DNA of 64,000 bases from Eudorina sp. 2006-703-Eu-15 (GCA_003117195.1 BDSI01000188.1:23945-87944); one strand, 5' to 3'. Shown: positions 42,106-55,145, counted from the first letter of the stretch. Program-made: numbers and translations. The notes: generated by a model from the letters alone, not told the origin.

Positions 42106-42879
42106 ATGGCCCCCACGCGTGGTATTCCGGCTGATATTCTGGCGCTGGCCGTGCCCATCGTTTTCGCTGGTGGCGCGTTCTCTACCATGGTGTATCGCAT
42201 TTTCAGGTATGAACTCCGCAGGCCCGTTGCGCGAACGTCAGACGCGACCTACAAAGGTCACTGATTGCGAGTAGTTTATTGCATGAGATCCTAAACGTCG
42301 ATTACTGCATGCGATATGGCCCACGTGCGCTCAGTTTTCGGGCCGGAAGAGGTTCCTGTCGTGGTAGTGCATGGCATGGCCGAGAACCGTCGACCTTTGT
42401 GTCACAGCGGACGCCTTGATTGCCGGATAGTTTACCGATGCGCGTATGCGTTGCGCAGCAAGTGTTTGACTATTTCACTGGGACCGGCATGCAGCTTCTT
42501 GCCGTTGAAAGACGTGCTCTTACAAGCAAGTTTCATTGCTGCGCTGATATGGGTCGCATTTGCAAGCCATTCAATACTCTCTGTACCACATTTATTTATC
42601 CTGTAGTGTCCATAAAACCCGGCGACCTGGCTCCTACGTCTGCTCTCTTCGTTCAACCATCTGCACTCTATGTTCAACCTCTAACCTCCCTCAAAACCAT
42701 CCTCACACATTAACCCCGTTTGTGTACATGTTTGCAGGGTCGATCCCGAGCAGACGGCGGGCATCACGCCTGACACCAAGGAGGCCGTGCAGCGGGGCGA
42801 GACGTACAAGAACTCCATCCGCCAGATGTTTGTTGGGCGCTCGCGGAGCATCTTCAACAACGACGTCAATGTGCAGTAG
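42106..42879 (+). CDS. Single-pass membrane protein, 80 aa, two exons, unknown function
   Basis: Exon 1 is 42106-42206 and exon 2 is 42738-42879, joined in phase 2 with canonical CAG/GTATGA and TTTGCAG/G sites. Exon 1 encodes a short N-terminus and one hydrophobic helix (ILALAVPIVFAGGAFSTMVY). Exon 2 encodes a soluble polar tail (RVDPEQTAGITPDTKEAVQR to RSRSIFNNDVNVQ). The overall form, one helix and a compact hydrophilic tail, resembles small accessory subunits of organelle membrane complexes, but I recognise no family. The coding sequence is less GC-biased than its neighbours. It has its own TGTAA at 43385. Confidence 0.65.
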
Positions 42880-43384
42880 ACGGCTCCCCTGTCCAGGGCA
42901 ACCGTGAAAGCTTGCTGCTTCCCACCTGCCGCCGGCACTTGGGACAAGGCGCTTCTTCTATGGATTGTACTCTTCTGCAAAGGAGTATAGGCATGACAAG
43001 GATAACGGTGCTTCTATCACAGCTCCGTGAGCATGTCTGGTGCCTGATCCGCTTGCGCGCATCCACTTGTTGCATGATGTCTACCCTATGACGTTGCCGT
43101 ACGTACCGTGTCAGCACCAATACAGTTTGGTGAGGCCGGTCGTTGTTTCCGGAATGCTTTTCTGACTTGCAATTCCCGTAGGCTGGTATCGTACTTTTGC
43201 GGACCCGGTGATGTCATTATGCCCCTAGGGCGAGTTTCTATTATGTTGGTGGTCAATGGTCGTGTCTGTATCGTAAAACACTGTGCTTGGTCGTAACAAT
43301 ATCTGGCATCTTTATGCTTAACGATCGTTTCGGCTTGCTCGTCACGCTCGCAACTGTCTTGATTTCGAATCAGTCAGTGATCCC

Positions 43385-43389
43385 TGTAA
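43385..43389 (+). terminator. TGTAA poly(A) signal of the 80-aa gene
   Basis: The TGTAA nearest downstream of the stop at 42879 on the plus strand, giving a 3' UTR of about 0.5 kb. It lies about 145 bp from the convergent signal at 43531. Confidence 0.55.
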
Positions 43390-43530
43390 GCGGATTGGAT
43401 CATATGTCGTCAGTCGTCTCAAACGCTGTGTGCCTGTGACCCACGAACGCAAAAACCTCGGCAGTATGTCCAGATGGCTCCAATGCCCGATTACGGCTAT
43501 CAAGGGAAACAAAGCGTTGACCTGTACCTT

Positions 43531-43535
43531 TTACA
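43531..43535 (-). terminator. TGTAA poly(A) signal of the 15-exon minus-strand gene
   Basis: TTACA on the plus strand is the first minus-strand TGTAA beyond the stop at 46423. It faces the plus-strand signal at 43385, as expected for two convergent genes. Confidence 0.45.
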
Positions 43536-45447
43536 CAAACGCGGCAACCTGCATGTTTCCGTCCACAAGACATGTCGCCGCCAACATCATATCCTTCCCA
43601 CAGTGCGGCGGCATCGAGAGCACAGATGCCACCGCCGCAGCAGCACATCGTGACATATCCTCGTGATCCCCTCCGGCTCATCAGCTCTGCAATAACTCTG
43701 GACTCGCAGAAATATTTTGGTGGACCGTATTTGGACAATTCTCAGCAAGACGCAAGGCCAGAATGAAGACCATCGTCGACCCGGAGAGTGCACAGAGAGC
43801 TCCCAACCCTTCGGTCATCACGGCCAGACGACAGACCACAAACTCACACACGTCCAAAAACTGCCGTCGGGTATATGCATGCAGCGCGCCGCGCCCGCCC
43901 CGCCTCGTCACTGCTGCACCCCGCGGACTTGCAAAATTAACACCAGGTGACCGCCGCGACGTAGAGAGACCACGTCCGCGAGACCCCGCAAGCTGCGGGT
44001 CCGTCATCGGGGACGAGCCCCCCTCACTTCTGTTACTCCCGTACCAGCGCTGATCAAAAGTCGCTCCACTTGGGGGCAATCTGCACGCGTCCGTGCATTG
44101 CGAAGACCGACAGCCCGACACACGCTTGTTGCCCCAGCCAGCGCTGCGCATACCCCCCCCAAGAGGTCGCCGCGGCAGCAGCCAGGCTTGCCCCACCCCT
44201 CCTCCACAAAACATCGCCTCGCGTACCTAAGGGGAAGGGGGTCTCCTTCCCGAAGGGGCTGCACGCGCGCCCTGTTCATCCGCACCGCCCAAGCCACACC
44301 CTCGCCACCAGCAAGCGCAAGCGCACCTCCAAACAGAGCTTCATCGCCACGGCTCTCCACACCTACCGGCCTGCCCCACCAAGGACGCGGACGCGCCCCA
44401 TAAGCCGGCGTGACCCCCACCCCCCGGCGAACCCCGTTGACGTTGGTCCAACAGCGGCCATAACCCACCAGACGTGTCTGCACATAACAAGGTCATGTGG
44501 CGTCATGTGCATGTGTCTGTGCGGCCCCCAACATTGGCAGAAACAAACAAACAAACAATCAGAAAGCTAAATAGGCGAGGCATGCACATCGTGTTGAAAG
44601 AGGAGCTGCGCAGCACCCTTCAGAGATTTACGGTTGACAACATATAACGATACCCAACGACAGCCTGATCCGCCCGCCCGCATGCCCGCACCACCACCAC
44701 CGCCACCGCCCACTGCTGTCCTCCTAGAAACGCCCCCCCCATCCCAGCCCAGGCGGAGCTCACGACGGCTCCGCCCCCGACGGCTCCTCCCCAGACGCCA
44801 AGCCTTCTGTACCTCTTCGGACCGCACAGCCCGTCACCCGACGCCCGAAGCTCGCTCCAGAACCGACAGAAACAACAAAAGCGCACACACGCAAAAACAC
44901 ACATACAACCATTCCCAACTGTTCCTCATTGAACCAATCACTCCCAAAGGACCGTGAAATCGTTCTTTGGGAGTCAGTCAAAAGAGCCAAACCAGCTGAC
45001 CCCCCAGCGATGATACCTGAAGGCGCACACGCTGACCCCCCGCCTTCCGCCCGAGCACAGGACGGTGGCTTTCATGTCGCGGCGCGTGTTCAAGTCCTTT
45101 CCTCACACCCGGGCAGCCCCCGCACGCCCCTTCCACCACCACCACGAGGCCCCCCGCCGCCCACATCAGCTCCGCTTATATATAGTGCGCGACCCGCTGT
45201 CCTGCCGCGCACCTATCAGGCCACACGAACGCTTCGAGCCCCTGCCGCCGTCAGGACACCCCAAACAGCGACCGGCTGCCGGGGGGTCCCCGCCGGCAGC
45301 CATCACTCCGCTCCTTGCCCGTACATGCAGGCACCTGGGGCCCACCGCATCCGTCGCGGCGGCTCCATGCACACCATACACACACACACATCAGCGTCGT
45401 CCTCCGGATCGGCGCGGGTTTCTCCCCTGGCCCTCTTTCTCCGATTC

Positions 45448-45478
<31 letters not shown>

Positions 45479-46422
45479 CGGACAAGGCGCCGCGGACCCA
45501 GGGCTCACAACACACCACGCGGCCCACCCCATCCGTGCGTCTCCCTCTCAGCGCTCCCCGGACCGGACCGGACCTGACCCTCGGCTTCGATCGACACTCC
45601 AGCAGGGCCGACATCACACCCGGGGCGGCCGGCCTGGCAGATCGACAAAAACAAGCGCAGCGCAGCGCGGCGGCCCTCCTCCCTCCCTCCCTGGCGCTTC
45701 CTCCGACACATCCAATGGCGGTTCCGCACCACAGCGCGACACCACAGCGCGACGCCGTACCGCGCCGCGCCGACCCCGCGACACCCCTCTCTCACGTTCT
45801 CGCATTCTTCTCATGCCAGTGGCTTCCAGCGGCTTCCAGTGGCCCGCAACGGTTATAGAGGTATTGCGGGACTCACTCACGAACTCACCGCGCCAACGCG
45901 CGTGTCCGGGGGTCCGCGGCTGACGCTCCGCCGCGAAGTTCCCGTCAAACCCAAACCTCGCGCACACGCACCTCTCGCCCTCGCTATGCATCCAAGGATG
46001 TCAAGTGCCGCATCCACCCGCATGACTCGGGACCCGTGCGGCCCGACCAGACCGACCGGGACCGGGATGTGAACCATGATGACGATGAGGGGGCCGCCGC
46101 AGCCGCCCTCCACCTCTCATGCACTCAGGCAGGCAGACATAAGCAACCGAGCGACCGGCCCCGGGCGGGAAGCCAGGCGGATCCGGGGAACAAAAGGCCA
46201 GCCGCAGCAGCAGGACCCCACCCTAGTGTAGTGAGTGAGGCATTGCAACGACGACGACAACAAAAAGACACCGACCGGCTCGCCCGCGCTCCTTGCCCCG
46301 CTGCGACCGCACCAACGCCCTCTCACGCTCCTCCGCAGCGCACTCCGCAGCCACTTGTCCCCTCTTCCGCCTCAACACAAAGCGGCGGTTCGAGCAGCGG
46401 GCCGCACACACAAGGCCCGCTC
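43536..46422 (-). other. Probable 2.9-kb 3' UTR of the 15-exon gene
   Basis: I find no exon with the codon and protein texture of the neighbours on either strand. Present are a GACA microsatellite at about 45448-45478 and an isolated TATA-like TTATATATAG at about 45177. The length is large for a UTR, so an unseen noncoding transcript or a missed 3' intron remains possible. Confidence 0.35.
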
Positions 46423-49400
46423 CTACCTCATCCCCGTGTGCTGCTGCAGGCCGTACTGCGCAGAGAGCAGCAGCTGCTGGTGCTGCTGGTGGTGGTGGTG
46501 GTCCGGCTGGGTGGGCATCTGCGGCACCGAGGCGGTGCCCGATCCCGTCCCCGGGCCCAGCGCCTGCACCCCCGACGTCGCTGCCAGGGCCGTGGCGGTG
46601 CCCACACTCGCCCCCAGGCCGTTGCCGCCAAACGGCGCCCCCAGCTCCGATGACGTGAAGGCGCTGTCCAGGTTCGGCAGCGCCAACAGCTGCGCCACGT
46701 CTGAGAAGCAGTTGCTGTCGGCGGGCGTGCCGGCGGCGCCCGAGTCCGCCGGCCGCTGGAAGGCCGTCAAGGAGGTCGTCACAGTCGCCACCGCCGGCGC
46801 AAAGGACGGCATGCTCGGGAGCTGCTGCTGCTGCTCCTGGAGCGCCAGCGGGGGCGCGACGGCCTTAGGGGCACCGCCCATCAAATCCACGGCGGCGGCG
46901 GCGTCCGTCATCGCGGCCGCCAGCAGAGGCTGCGGCAACCCGGCGGCGGCGTCCATATGGGCGCCGTCGTGAGCCTCGCCGGCGGCCTGCGCCACCGCCA
47001 ACCCCGCGTCCTCCGCCGTCCGTTTCTTGTTCTGCAACTGCGACCCAGCGTGGTGGCCGAAGTCCGCCCCGTCTGCCCCGCCGTCCGAGCGCCGGCCCGC
47101 AGCGAGGGCGGCGAGGGCGGCGGCGGCGGCGACGGACGGCCCCATCAGGGTGTCCAGGGGGGTGCCCGCAGCGGCGGTGAATGCAGACTGTCGAACCTGT
47201 CGGCCAGAGGAGGCGCACGAAAAACAACAACAGCCGGCTCAATGCGCTTCCCTGCTCAAGCGAACGGCCCCTCGTTGCGGACGCCGTTCGGTTTGGTTCA
47301 GCGATACCCATCACACCCAGATTCTAGGCCACATTCTGGCGGGAGGAATGAATGAATGAACGTCACTGTCCCACACGACGGCACACCCACTTACAGTCCC
47401 ACACGACGGCACCCAGCCGCGAGCGCGCCCCACCTCGTGGGCATGGCCGACTGCGCCCTCCACACCGCCGCCGCCGGAGGTGCCGGCTGCGTGTTGCTGC
47501 TGCTGGGGCGCCGGGGCGCCGGTCTGCCGCAAGGAGACCAGGTGCGCCGCGAAGGAGTTGGGGTCGAAGGCGCCAGACACCAGCGGCTGCAATGCGGCTC
47601 CCGCCGTGGCCGACAAGCCGCCGCCGCCGGGTCCCTGTTGGACGGCGGGGCTGACGAGGCCGGCGATCCCAGCAGCCGCCGCCGCCGCCGCCCCGCCGGC
47701 GGCGGCTGGCGGCGCCGCCGCGCCCACGCCCGTGGTGGCTCCCAGCACGCGGCTGAGCAGCGCCGCGACCTGCTGCTGCGACGCCAGCAGGTCCCGCTTG
47801 AGCTGCTTGTTCTCCTCGTCCGCGGTCTTCTTGGCGCTGCTCAGACCCAGCAGGTCGTTGCGCATCGAGGACAGCTCGGCCTGCAGTGACGTTGCCGGTG
47901 ACATCGCCGCCGCCATGGCAACCCCAGTATTCCCCCATCCACACACACACACAGCAGGGGAACAGGAAGGGGACATGGCACGCAGGAAGACGGTCATGTC
48001 TCGGGGCCTTCTGCATAAATTAGTCAATCCATGCACCAGCGGCAGCAGCAGCTATCCTTGGAGCGCAGATTTTGACGTTTTGAGCATTATAGCGGGTGGT
48101 ATCAAGTAACTATCATATGATGCACCCACTGCGCCCTACTTCCTTCGACCGAGGCTGATGCAAGCCTTGTACCCGCTCTGCACGGGCGATGCCGTATTCC
48201 GTTCCGAAATTGCCGCGGCGGCGGTGCCTGGTTTCCTCGTCTTTCCCCAATCATGTCCCCATCCCATCCATGTCCCCATCCCATCCATGTACCGGCGCTC
48301 ACCTCCAGCTTGCGCAGTCTTGCGGCCGAGTCGCTGCTGACATGGGTATCCGAGTTGTTCTGCTGCGGTTGTTGCTGCGGTTGTTGCTGCGGTTGTTGCT
48401 GCGGCTTGGCCGCGAGGCTCGGCGAGCCACCCCCTCCCCCGCCGCCGCTGGTCCCAGTCCCGTTTGCGTTGAGCGCGCTGGAGCTGTTGGCGCGCTGTAG
48501 TTGCTGCCGGAGGCTCCGGTTCTCCTGCCTGCGCGAGCGCACATGGACGACAGCCACAGCGGCCACCGGCAGCATCAAGCACCCGCACCCGCATGCGCCG
48601 CACTGCCGGACGCAAAGATGGATGAGCTGATACATTCCCAGGGAATTCGGGCCCTGCCCTCGCTAACCAAGGCACTCCCGTGCACCGACGAGCCCAGAGG
48701 AGGACGTGTCGACTGGATCGCGGACGAACACGGACCCGCCCAACACTGCAGAGGCCCACCCAACCCCCCGGTGGCTCCAGAGCCTTCTCACCGCACCACC
48801 TCCAGCTCGTTGGCGAGGCGCCGGAGCTGCTCGCCGGCGATCGCGGCCGAGGCGGAGCCCCCCAGTCCGCCGGGGCCCAGCATGCCCAACGGCAAGCCGC
48901 CCAGCCCGCCGCCGCCCGGGCCGCCGCCAGCGGCCGCGTTCGCGCCGCCGCCACCGCCGCCGCTGCTGTTCGCAATCCTCGGCCCCAGGTTTGCGACCGA
49001 AGACTGCCGGGGGACGTGCCGCACGTGGTGACGAAGATGACTCTGCGGTGGATTCGAGAGGGCCCGCACGAGGGAGAAGAGCTCAGATCCGGCATCCTCA
49101 GGCCGCGGACACCACAGACAAGTAACCTGCCAGAACTACAAAACCGTAGGGCAATTTTGCGACAAGAATCCGATCTGCACCACCGTAACGATGTGTGGCG
49201 CAACTTCAACTTCATCCCACCCCATCTTGAATGCAGCACATTTCCGCGGGGGCCGCTCAGGTCGGTGCTCTAGGTGTGCACCATGCCGCCGCCGCCGTCT
49301 GGTTCGCTGCGGCCCCAACCCAGCAGGCAGCCGCCCCAAACACCATCGAGCGCTCCAGACCCCAACCGCCTTCCCAAACCCAAACCCTAGACCCTAGATC

Positions 49401-52400
49401 CCAACCGCCCTCCCCCTCGCTTCCACGAAATGACCGTCGCGATCACAGCGGCCCGCCCTGCCTGTCGGAAGAAGGGCCGCAACAGAGCCTGGCACAGGAC
49501 CGCCTACCCAACGAATTTCGACAGCGGTTCAAGCTTCACCCCGCTGCCCGGGTGCCACACACCCACACAGACGGAGCTCTGGCGCCCGCCTCAGTCAACG
49601 GTCGCTCACTGATGCGGCTGGTCTGAGTTTATCCTCTACGTCGCCGTCACCATTCACTACCATCTGGGTTGTCGGTAATTCGGTTTTCGGGTATCTCGGG
49701 TGTCATTTACTTCCGTCGCCCACATCGCCTGTTACGCTGGACTTCGCTTCTCGCGGCTCAGTTATCCTTGACACACACAGAGACGTATACGCACCCGCCC
49801 CACACAAGCTCTCCGCCGCCGCCGCCGCTGCACCCAAACACCCCGTACCCACTTTTCCGCCGGGCGGCAGCCCCGATCCTCGGCCCATGGTCCCGCTGGC
49901 GGTCGGTCCGCCTCCCACACCGTCGCCGCGGCCCCGCCCGCCGCCTCCGCCGCCGCCGTCCTCCTGCATCTCCTCCTCGCCGCCCGCCTCGCCCTCGCCC
50001 TCCACGCCCAGGTCCTCGCCCTTGGCCGCCAGCGCGTCATCCGCCTCCGCGTCCGCGCCGCCCCCGTCGTTGTCGTCCTCGCCGGACGCGAGGCTGCTGA
50101 CCTGCGTCGCGCCGTGGTGCCCCAGGCCGGGCAGGCCGGGCCCCAGGCCGCCGGGGCCCTGGAAGCTCGCGCCGGGGCCCATGCCCCCCACCACCAGCGC
50201 GCCGCCCATGTCCGGATCCGTCGTCAGCTTCAGGTTGTCGTCCGATTTCTCCTGCGGGGTTGCAGGAGGGCGGCGGGGGGTATAGGAAATCGGTAGACAT
50301 ACTCAAACTGCGCTGCTGCCAGAGCGACGGTTAGAGCGGGGGGGGGGGCCGGGGTCACGGGGATGGTCTTCAAGATGATCATCGTTTCCCTGCAGATTGA
50401 TGCCGCCAATGGTTTGGTTTATCACCACCAAGGGGTTGATCCGCGACTTCCCCGCATCGAGCCCTCAGGGCACTGGAGGTGCGTCCCTTATGCACACGCC
50501 ACGGCGTAGCCATGTAATTACGTAGCTGTGCCCAGCCCCTAACCGCCATGCTATGAAGATGAATGGAACCCAGCAACCCAACCCGGAGCTTACCGAGGGG
50601 CCACCAGGGTCCCGGGGAGCGACACTTTGTGGCGGCTTTTTATGTAAGCGTTACAAGGCGGCTCGCTTGTTTCCGGACCAATTTCCTATTACCCCTCCCC
50701 CCCCCCCACACACACATCCGCCGCTCAGGCGCCAGCTCGTCCCCGTGCCCCGTCCCACTTCTACCCGCCCTCTTCATCCGCCCTCTGTCTGTCCGTCTGT
50801 CTGTCTGTTCCCCCCTTCCCCCGCCACCCACCCTCAGGTTGATCCCCAGCTTGGACCCCAGCGGCGCCATGACGCCCCCGCTGCTGGCCGGCCGCCCCAG
50901 GATGGAGCTGTTCCGCAGTGGCTTGCGGCGCCGCTGCCGCAGCGAGTCGCTGCGCTGCAGACTCCCGTCCGGACCCAGCCCCCCCGCGGATGCGCCGCCC
51001 GTCAGGAACGCGGCCGGGTCGCCCGAAGCGATTTCGTCCTGCGGAGGGGGGGGGGCATAGGAAGTGGGTCGACATGTTCAAGCTGCGGTGCTGCCCGAGG
51101 GGGGGGAGGTGACGCACGCGGGAGCCCCCACCACCACGTGCATGCATGCACAGATGCACACCGTATGCGGAGGCTCAAGACACAGGCAAGCCCGTGAGAG
51201 ATCGAGGCAATAGTCTGGCACACCTGGCCATTCGGGTCGCGGAGAGGGCGTGCAGCGAGACAGGTGGAATGAGTGAGTTTCATCCAATACGCGCAACCCA
51301 TGCCGAATGGCCGCTCAGCCCTGCAACGCCATGCAACGGCTGGGCAGCCCTGCGCACGGATCGGGTCGGTCCGCGCGTTGTGTGTCGCTGTGGTGATGAC
51401 CCCTCTTTCCCCGCCGGTGGCAGTACCCTTTTCGCCCAGTGCCTAGATCCAGCACCCATATGCCGCCAATGCGCTCTCGGGCGCCACCACCGCACCGCAC
51501 ATTCCCCTCACCCCACCCTCGCCCTCATCCCACCCCCTCAATCCCCCCTCCCCCTCCCCTCCCCCTCACCGCTCCACACACAACCAACCGCACCTGCTCT
51601 CGGAAGGCGTCCAGCGCGTTCTGCAAGCTGTCCACCTCGCCCCCATACGACAGGTTGTTGAGTGACCACAGCTTGGACTTGTTGCGTCCCGGCGGGCCGT
51701 GCAGGCGGGGGCCGCCCAGGCCGGCGGCCATCCCGCCGGGCCCCGGGCCGCGCTCCCCCCGGTCCACGTGCGCCGGACTGGTGACCGGCGGCTCTCCGCC
51801 CAGCCCGCCCGCTGCCGCAGCGCCGTCCGCCCCGCCTGCAGCCCCCGGGAAGAAGACCGCGACCCCCCCCGCAGCGCGTGCATAAAGGGATGGCTGTGAT
51901 GTCACCACTGCGATGTCTGGCTCTACCGAGCCGCTATCCAACAGGCCATAGCTCGCGGCCGCCACCCCCCCTACCCCCGGGACTTCCTTCTCATGTCGCC
52001 TTCCCAGCGCGCGCACTGACCGTACGGTACTGCCGACTGGTCGGCAGCCAGGGTCCGCAGTCCAAATACCAGTCAATGCGGACCGAGCCGTCAAGCGCGA
52101 GTGCCGAGCGCATGCCTACCGCGGGGATGTCCCGCGCATTGCCCCCTGGGGGTGCGCATCCCGCGGCCTCCTCCTCCCATTCTCACAGTTCATAATTGCC
52201 TAGCAAATTCCGATCCGCCCCTCCTTATCTCCCATCCGGGCCCCCCTGTACATCCGGTCCGCCCCTTACCCCTGTGTGCGTTCTCCTCATATCCCTGCGC
52301 ACCTGTCGCCGCCATGACAAGCGCGTCGAACAGCTGGCTGACACTGGTGCCGCTGCGCTTGGGGCTCTCCCGGCCCAACGCCCCTCCGCCCAGCTGTGCG

Positions 52401-55145
52401 CCGCCACGGAAGCTGCCCGTGCCGAACAGCGGCGGCAGCGCCCCAGCGTCGGGCGGACCCACACCGCCGGGTGGCGGCCCCGCGGCGTACCCTCCGTTGC
52501 CGCCGCCCGACCCGCCCGCCGGGCCCGTCACGTGGGGATGCGATCCCACCGCTGCCCCGTACTCCGTCTGCACACACACACACACACACCTGTCTCAGTT
52601 TTCTTGCGGCTCGGGGTTTTTATGCACGCATGTGTGTCGCGATATCCCCAGGCACGCCTCGAAGACACCCGCGTGAACGCAGCAGACGCCTCATGACATG
52701 CAGATATCAACGTGATGAATGACGGCGGGCCTCATCTCCGTGGATTGCTCTCGTGGCGATGGGTTGCACGTGGTCAAGGCGGACAAGTGGCCTACACGCC
52801 GTCTCGAATGCGCCCGCCGAGCCACACGCCCTCCCTCATTAACAGGATTCAGATTCGTCCGACAAGAAACTGCCTCACTGCTGCCGGTGTTACGCCCCGT
52901 GGTAGCGATACTCAGTGGAACGCAACATCCAACACACATGCACTGACGCGATCCAAATCTGGCTGCGCCCTTCCCACAGACGGGCAAAAAGGGGACCCTG
53001 ACGCCACCACCACCTCCTCCTGGTGGCCTCCTGGCCTACCTTGACGGCGGCGGGGTGGTTGCCGCCGCTCACGGTGGCCGCTGGCAGGCTGTGGTGGTGG
53101 TGGTGGTGCTGCGGGGGATGGCCGCCGGATGCCGTCCCCGCCAAGGCCGCGGTCGCCACGGGGTGATTGTGGGCTCCCCCCGAGGCCACTGGGGCGGGCG
53201 CCGCCGCGGGCATCGCGTCCAGCGGCGGCCCGCCCTGGCACGTGCACACCTCTGTCCCGGCCGACACGATGATGGACGTGTTGCCCTGTCCGGACAAAAC
53301 GGACGGCGAAAACGGTCGCAGATAGGTAAGGTACGCCCCTTGCATCCTGTGGTCAGCAGACTGCGGCACACTTTGCCCGCGGGTCCGGAACGAGGTGGGG
53401 ACTACAGATCGCCGCCCAGCGAAACCCCCCGCCGCCTGCTGCCGTTGCCGCCTTGAGTTCCCCAAGACGCTGCTACCAGGTGTGCTGTAGAGGAGAGAGC
53501 CTGCTACCGGATGTGTTTGGATGAGAGACTCTGGCACCATATGTCTGCGACCGTGACGGCCATGTTACGTTGAGATCCGCCAACAGACACAAAGGTCCTT
53601 TGCACGGATCTGTTCCGAGGCCGTTCCCAGCGCGCCGCGCCGCCTTGCATCCCTGGCTTCGGACGTCCACCACATGAGGACCCGATGGGACAACGCGTGT
53701 CGCCCCACAACCCCAACCCCAAGCGCCGCCGCATGGATTGCCCGGGTGGGCATCAGCCGCCGCTGGCGTACCTGCTTAGCATCGATGATCTCCACATCCA
53801 CCATGCACGGGCACAACCCCAAGAATTCCAAGTCGTAGCGAATGACTGACGGGCAGGGCAACAGGGTGACACACGAGGGAGGGGGGGCCGTTCAGGTCAG
53901 GTGGATTGCGGGGACCCAAAGCCCATCCGTTTAGCTCCGACCAACAAGACCAGTGCGCAGCGGTCCAACCCGCCACACGGGGATGCGTGCCATGCACGGA
54001 AACCCATCGCGTGGTGTGAGGGAACACGAAAGGCACCGGCCCCACCCACCTGTGAATAAATAGTTGTCATCGTTGCCGTAGCGGTTCCGGTCCAGGTTGG
54101 TGCTGTACTGGCCCCCCTCGCCGTCTGACAAGTAGTGCTTTTTTAGTTCATCAGGCACCCTGCATGTGGGGGGTCCGTGTACGACCAATGGGGACCGGGT
54201 GTTAGATGGAAGCACCGTCACAACTACACCAACGGACACGAGATTTCGTGCACCCAGATATCACCACGGCAAGAAACATAGCGCCTGCGCAGCGGTAACG
54301 CTCGACCAAAAGTGAGTTCACACCTGTGTGTGCCGGAAGAAAGCTCCACAACTTTTGTGCGACGTGTGTTGCTGGACAAAATCTGCGTCCAAAATACAGA
54401 CCACAGTTGACCCATGAAGGCAACCATCCTGACACTTGCAGAACCCCAGCGGTCCTACATCCCACAACGAAACGAGAAACCTGCCGATATACCTGCAGCA
54501 CATTGCGTTTGTTGTTCCCATGCCGTAGCTGCTCCGCAGTTTGCATGATCTGCAAGACCTGTAAGCAACGATGTCGCGGGTCAACCACGTCACACAACCT
54601 AATTCGCGGAAACCAAACGCAGCGAGGCAACACAACGATTCCATACCTGAAGGAAAGCCGCCGTCACACTCGCGCATGCGTCTGTTTCGTCCGGCAAGCT
54701 TGCGGTCTTCAATTTGTGCGGATAGTGCGCCCATCGAAAATATGCCTTGTACCTGCAGGGTTGCGGTTCAAATAGTCGGTATTGTATATTTCGCCTGGCC
54801 AACCATCGAAGGTCGGCCGTTCATCAGACCAACACCGACACTGTTAACATGCTTGACCGCTGAGCTGCCGCCGACCCACGCTCACAGGAGTTGGTTATTC
54901 GTTGGCCTTGATCTCACGGTTTTGCCCGGGCTGGTGGATGGTCCTCCCGCTCCTGGTGGAGGCGACTGAGCTGCGGGCCGTTTGGGAAGAGAAGGCCGCT
55001 CCTTCCCGCCTCCGCTTATGGGGGCCGTCTTCTTTCGCGCCGGTGGAACGTAGTCCATGTCATCATCATTGTACATATAGTCTTCGTCTGGGAAGTACGC
55101 CGCGCGGAATCCGCCGCTCCCGGTGCTCCTCGCTCCCTGCTTCAT
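46423..55145 (-). CDS. 15-exon protein of unknown function with a compact N-terminal domain and coiled-coil C-terminus
   Basis: Exons, in phase: 55145-54886, 54752-54647, 54558-54493, 54382-54324, 54159-54050, 53845-53772, 53285-53040, 52567-52303, 51835-51594 (the acceptor could instead be 51907), 51038-50832, 50251-49853, 49003-48792, 48528-48303, 47880-47434, 47196-46423. The protein is about 1230 or 1254 aa. An acidic N-terminus (FPDEDYMYNDDDMDYVPP) leads into about 170 residues without low complexity, spanning six exons: YKAYFRWAHYPHKLK, LQIMQTAEQLRHGNNKR, SSNTRRTKVVELSSGTHR, ELKKHYLSDGEGGQYS, IRYDLEFLGLCPCMVDVEII. Gly/Ala/His-rich disordered stretches follow, with SRESPKRSG-like basic-serine patches and short coiled coils (EQLRRLANELEVV, RQENRSLRQQLQRAN, ADEENKQLKRDLLASQQQV). 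A nuclear regulator or scaffold is possible, but I recognise no family and assign no function. Confidence 0.72.
50274..50326 (-). repeat. Intronic splice-site repeat, copy e
   Basis: The plus strand reads GGGTATAGGAAATCGGTAG, then ACTGCGCTGCTGCCAGAG. It is in sense orientation relative to the 15-exon gene, and its C-rich end lies 22 bp before the acceptor of exon 50251-49853. Confidence 0.85.
50671..50700 (+). repeat. Partial intronic splice-site repeat, copy g, inverted
   Basis: GGACCAATTTCCTATTACC matches the ACCAATTTCCTAT end of the family. It lies in the same intron as copy e but in opposite orientation, so the two could be inverted ends of one roughly 425-bp element. Confidence 0.5.
51047..51100 (-). 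repeat. Intronic splice-site repeat, copy f
   Basis: The plus strand reads GGCATAGGAAGTGGGTCGAC, then AAGCTGCGGTGCTGCCCG. It is in sense orientation, with its C run ending 9 bp from the acceptor of exon 51038-50832, so the repeat itself supplies the pyrimidine tract. Confidence 0.85.
52570..52590. repeat. CA microsatellite at an acceptor of the 15-exon gene
   Basis: A short CA run directly precedes the acceptor of exon 52567-52303. It reads GT on the coding strand, ending GTGTGTGCAG. This parallels, in opposite phase, the CA run at the BLD10 acceptor at 26154. Confidence 0.75.

Noticed and set aside
45177..45186. TATA-like TTATATATAG as a promoter
   Set aside because: No gene starts at a suitable distance on either strand; it lies in the presumed 3' UTR of the 15-exon gene.
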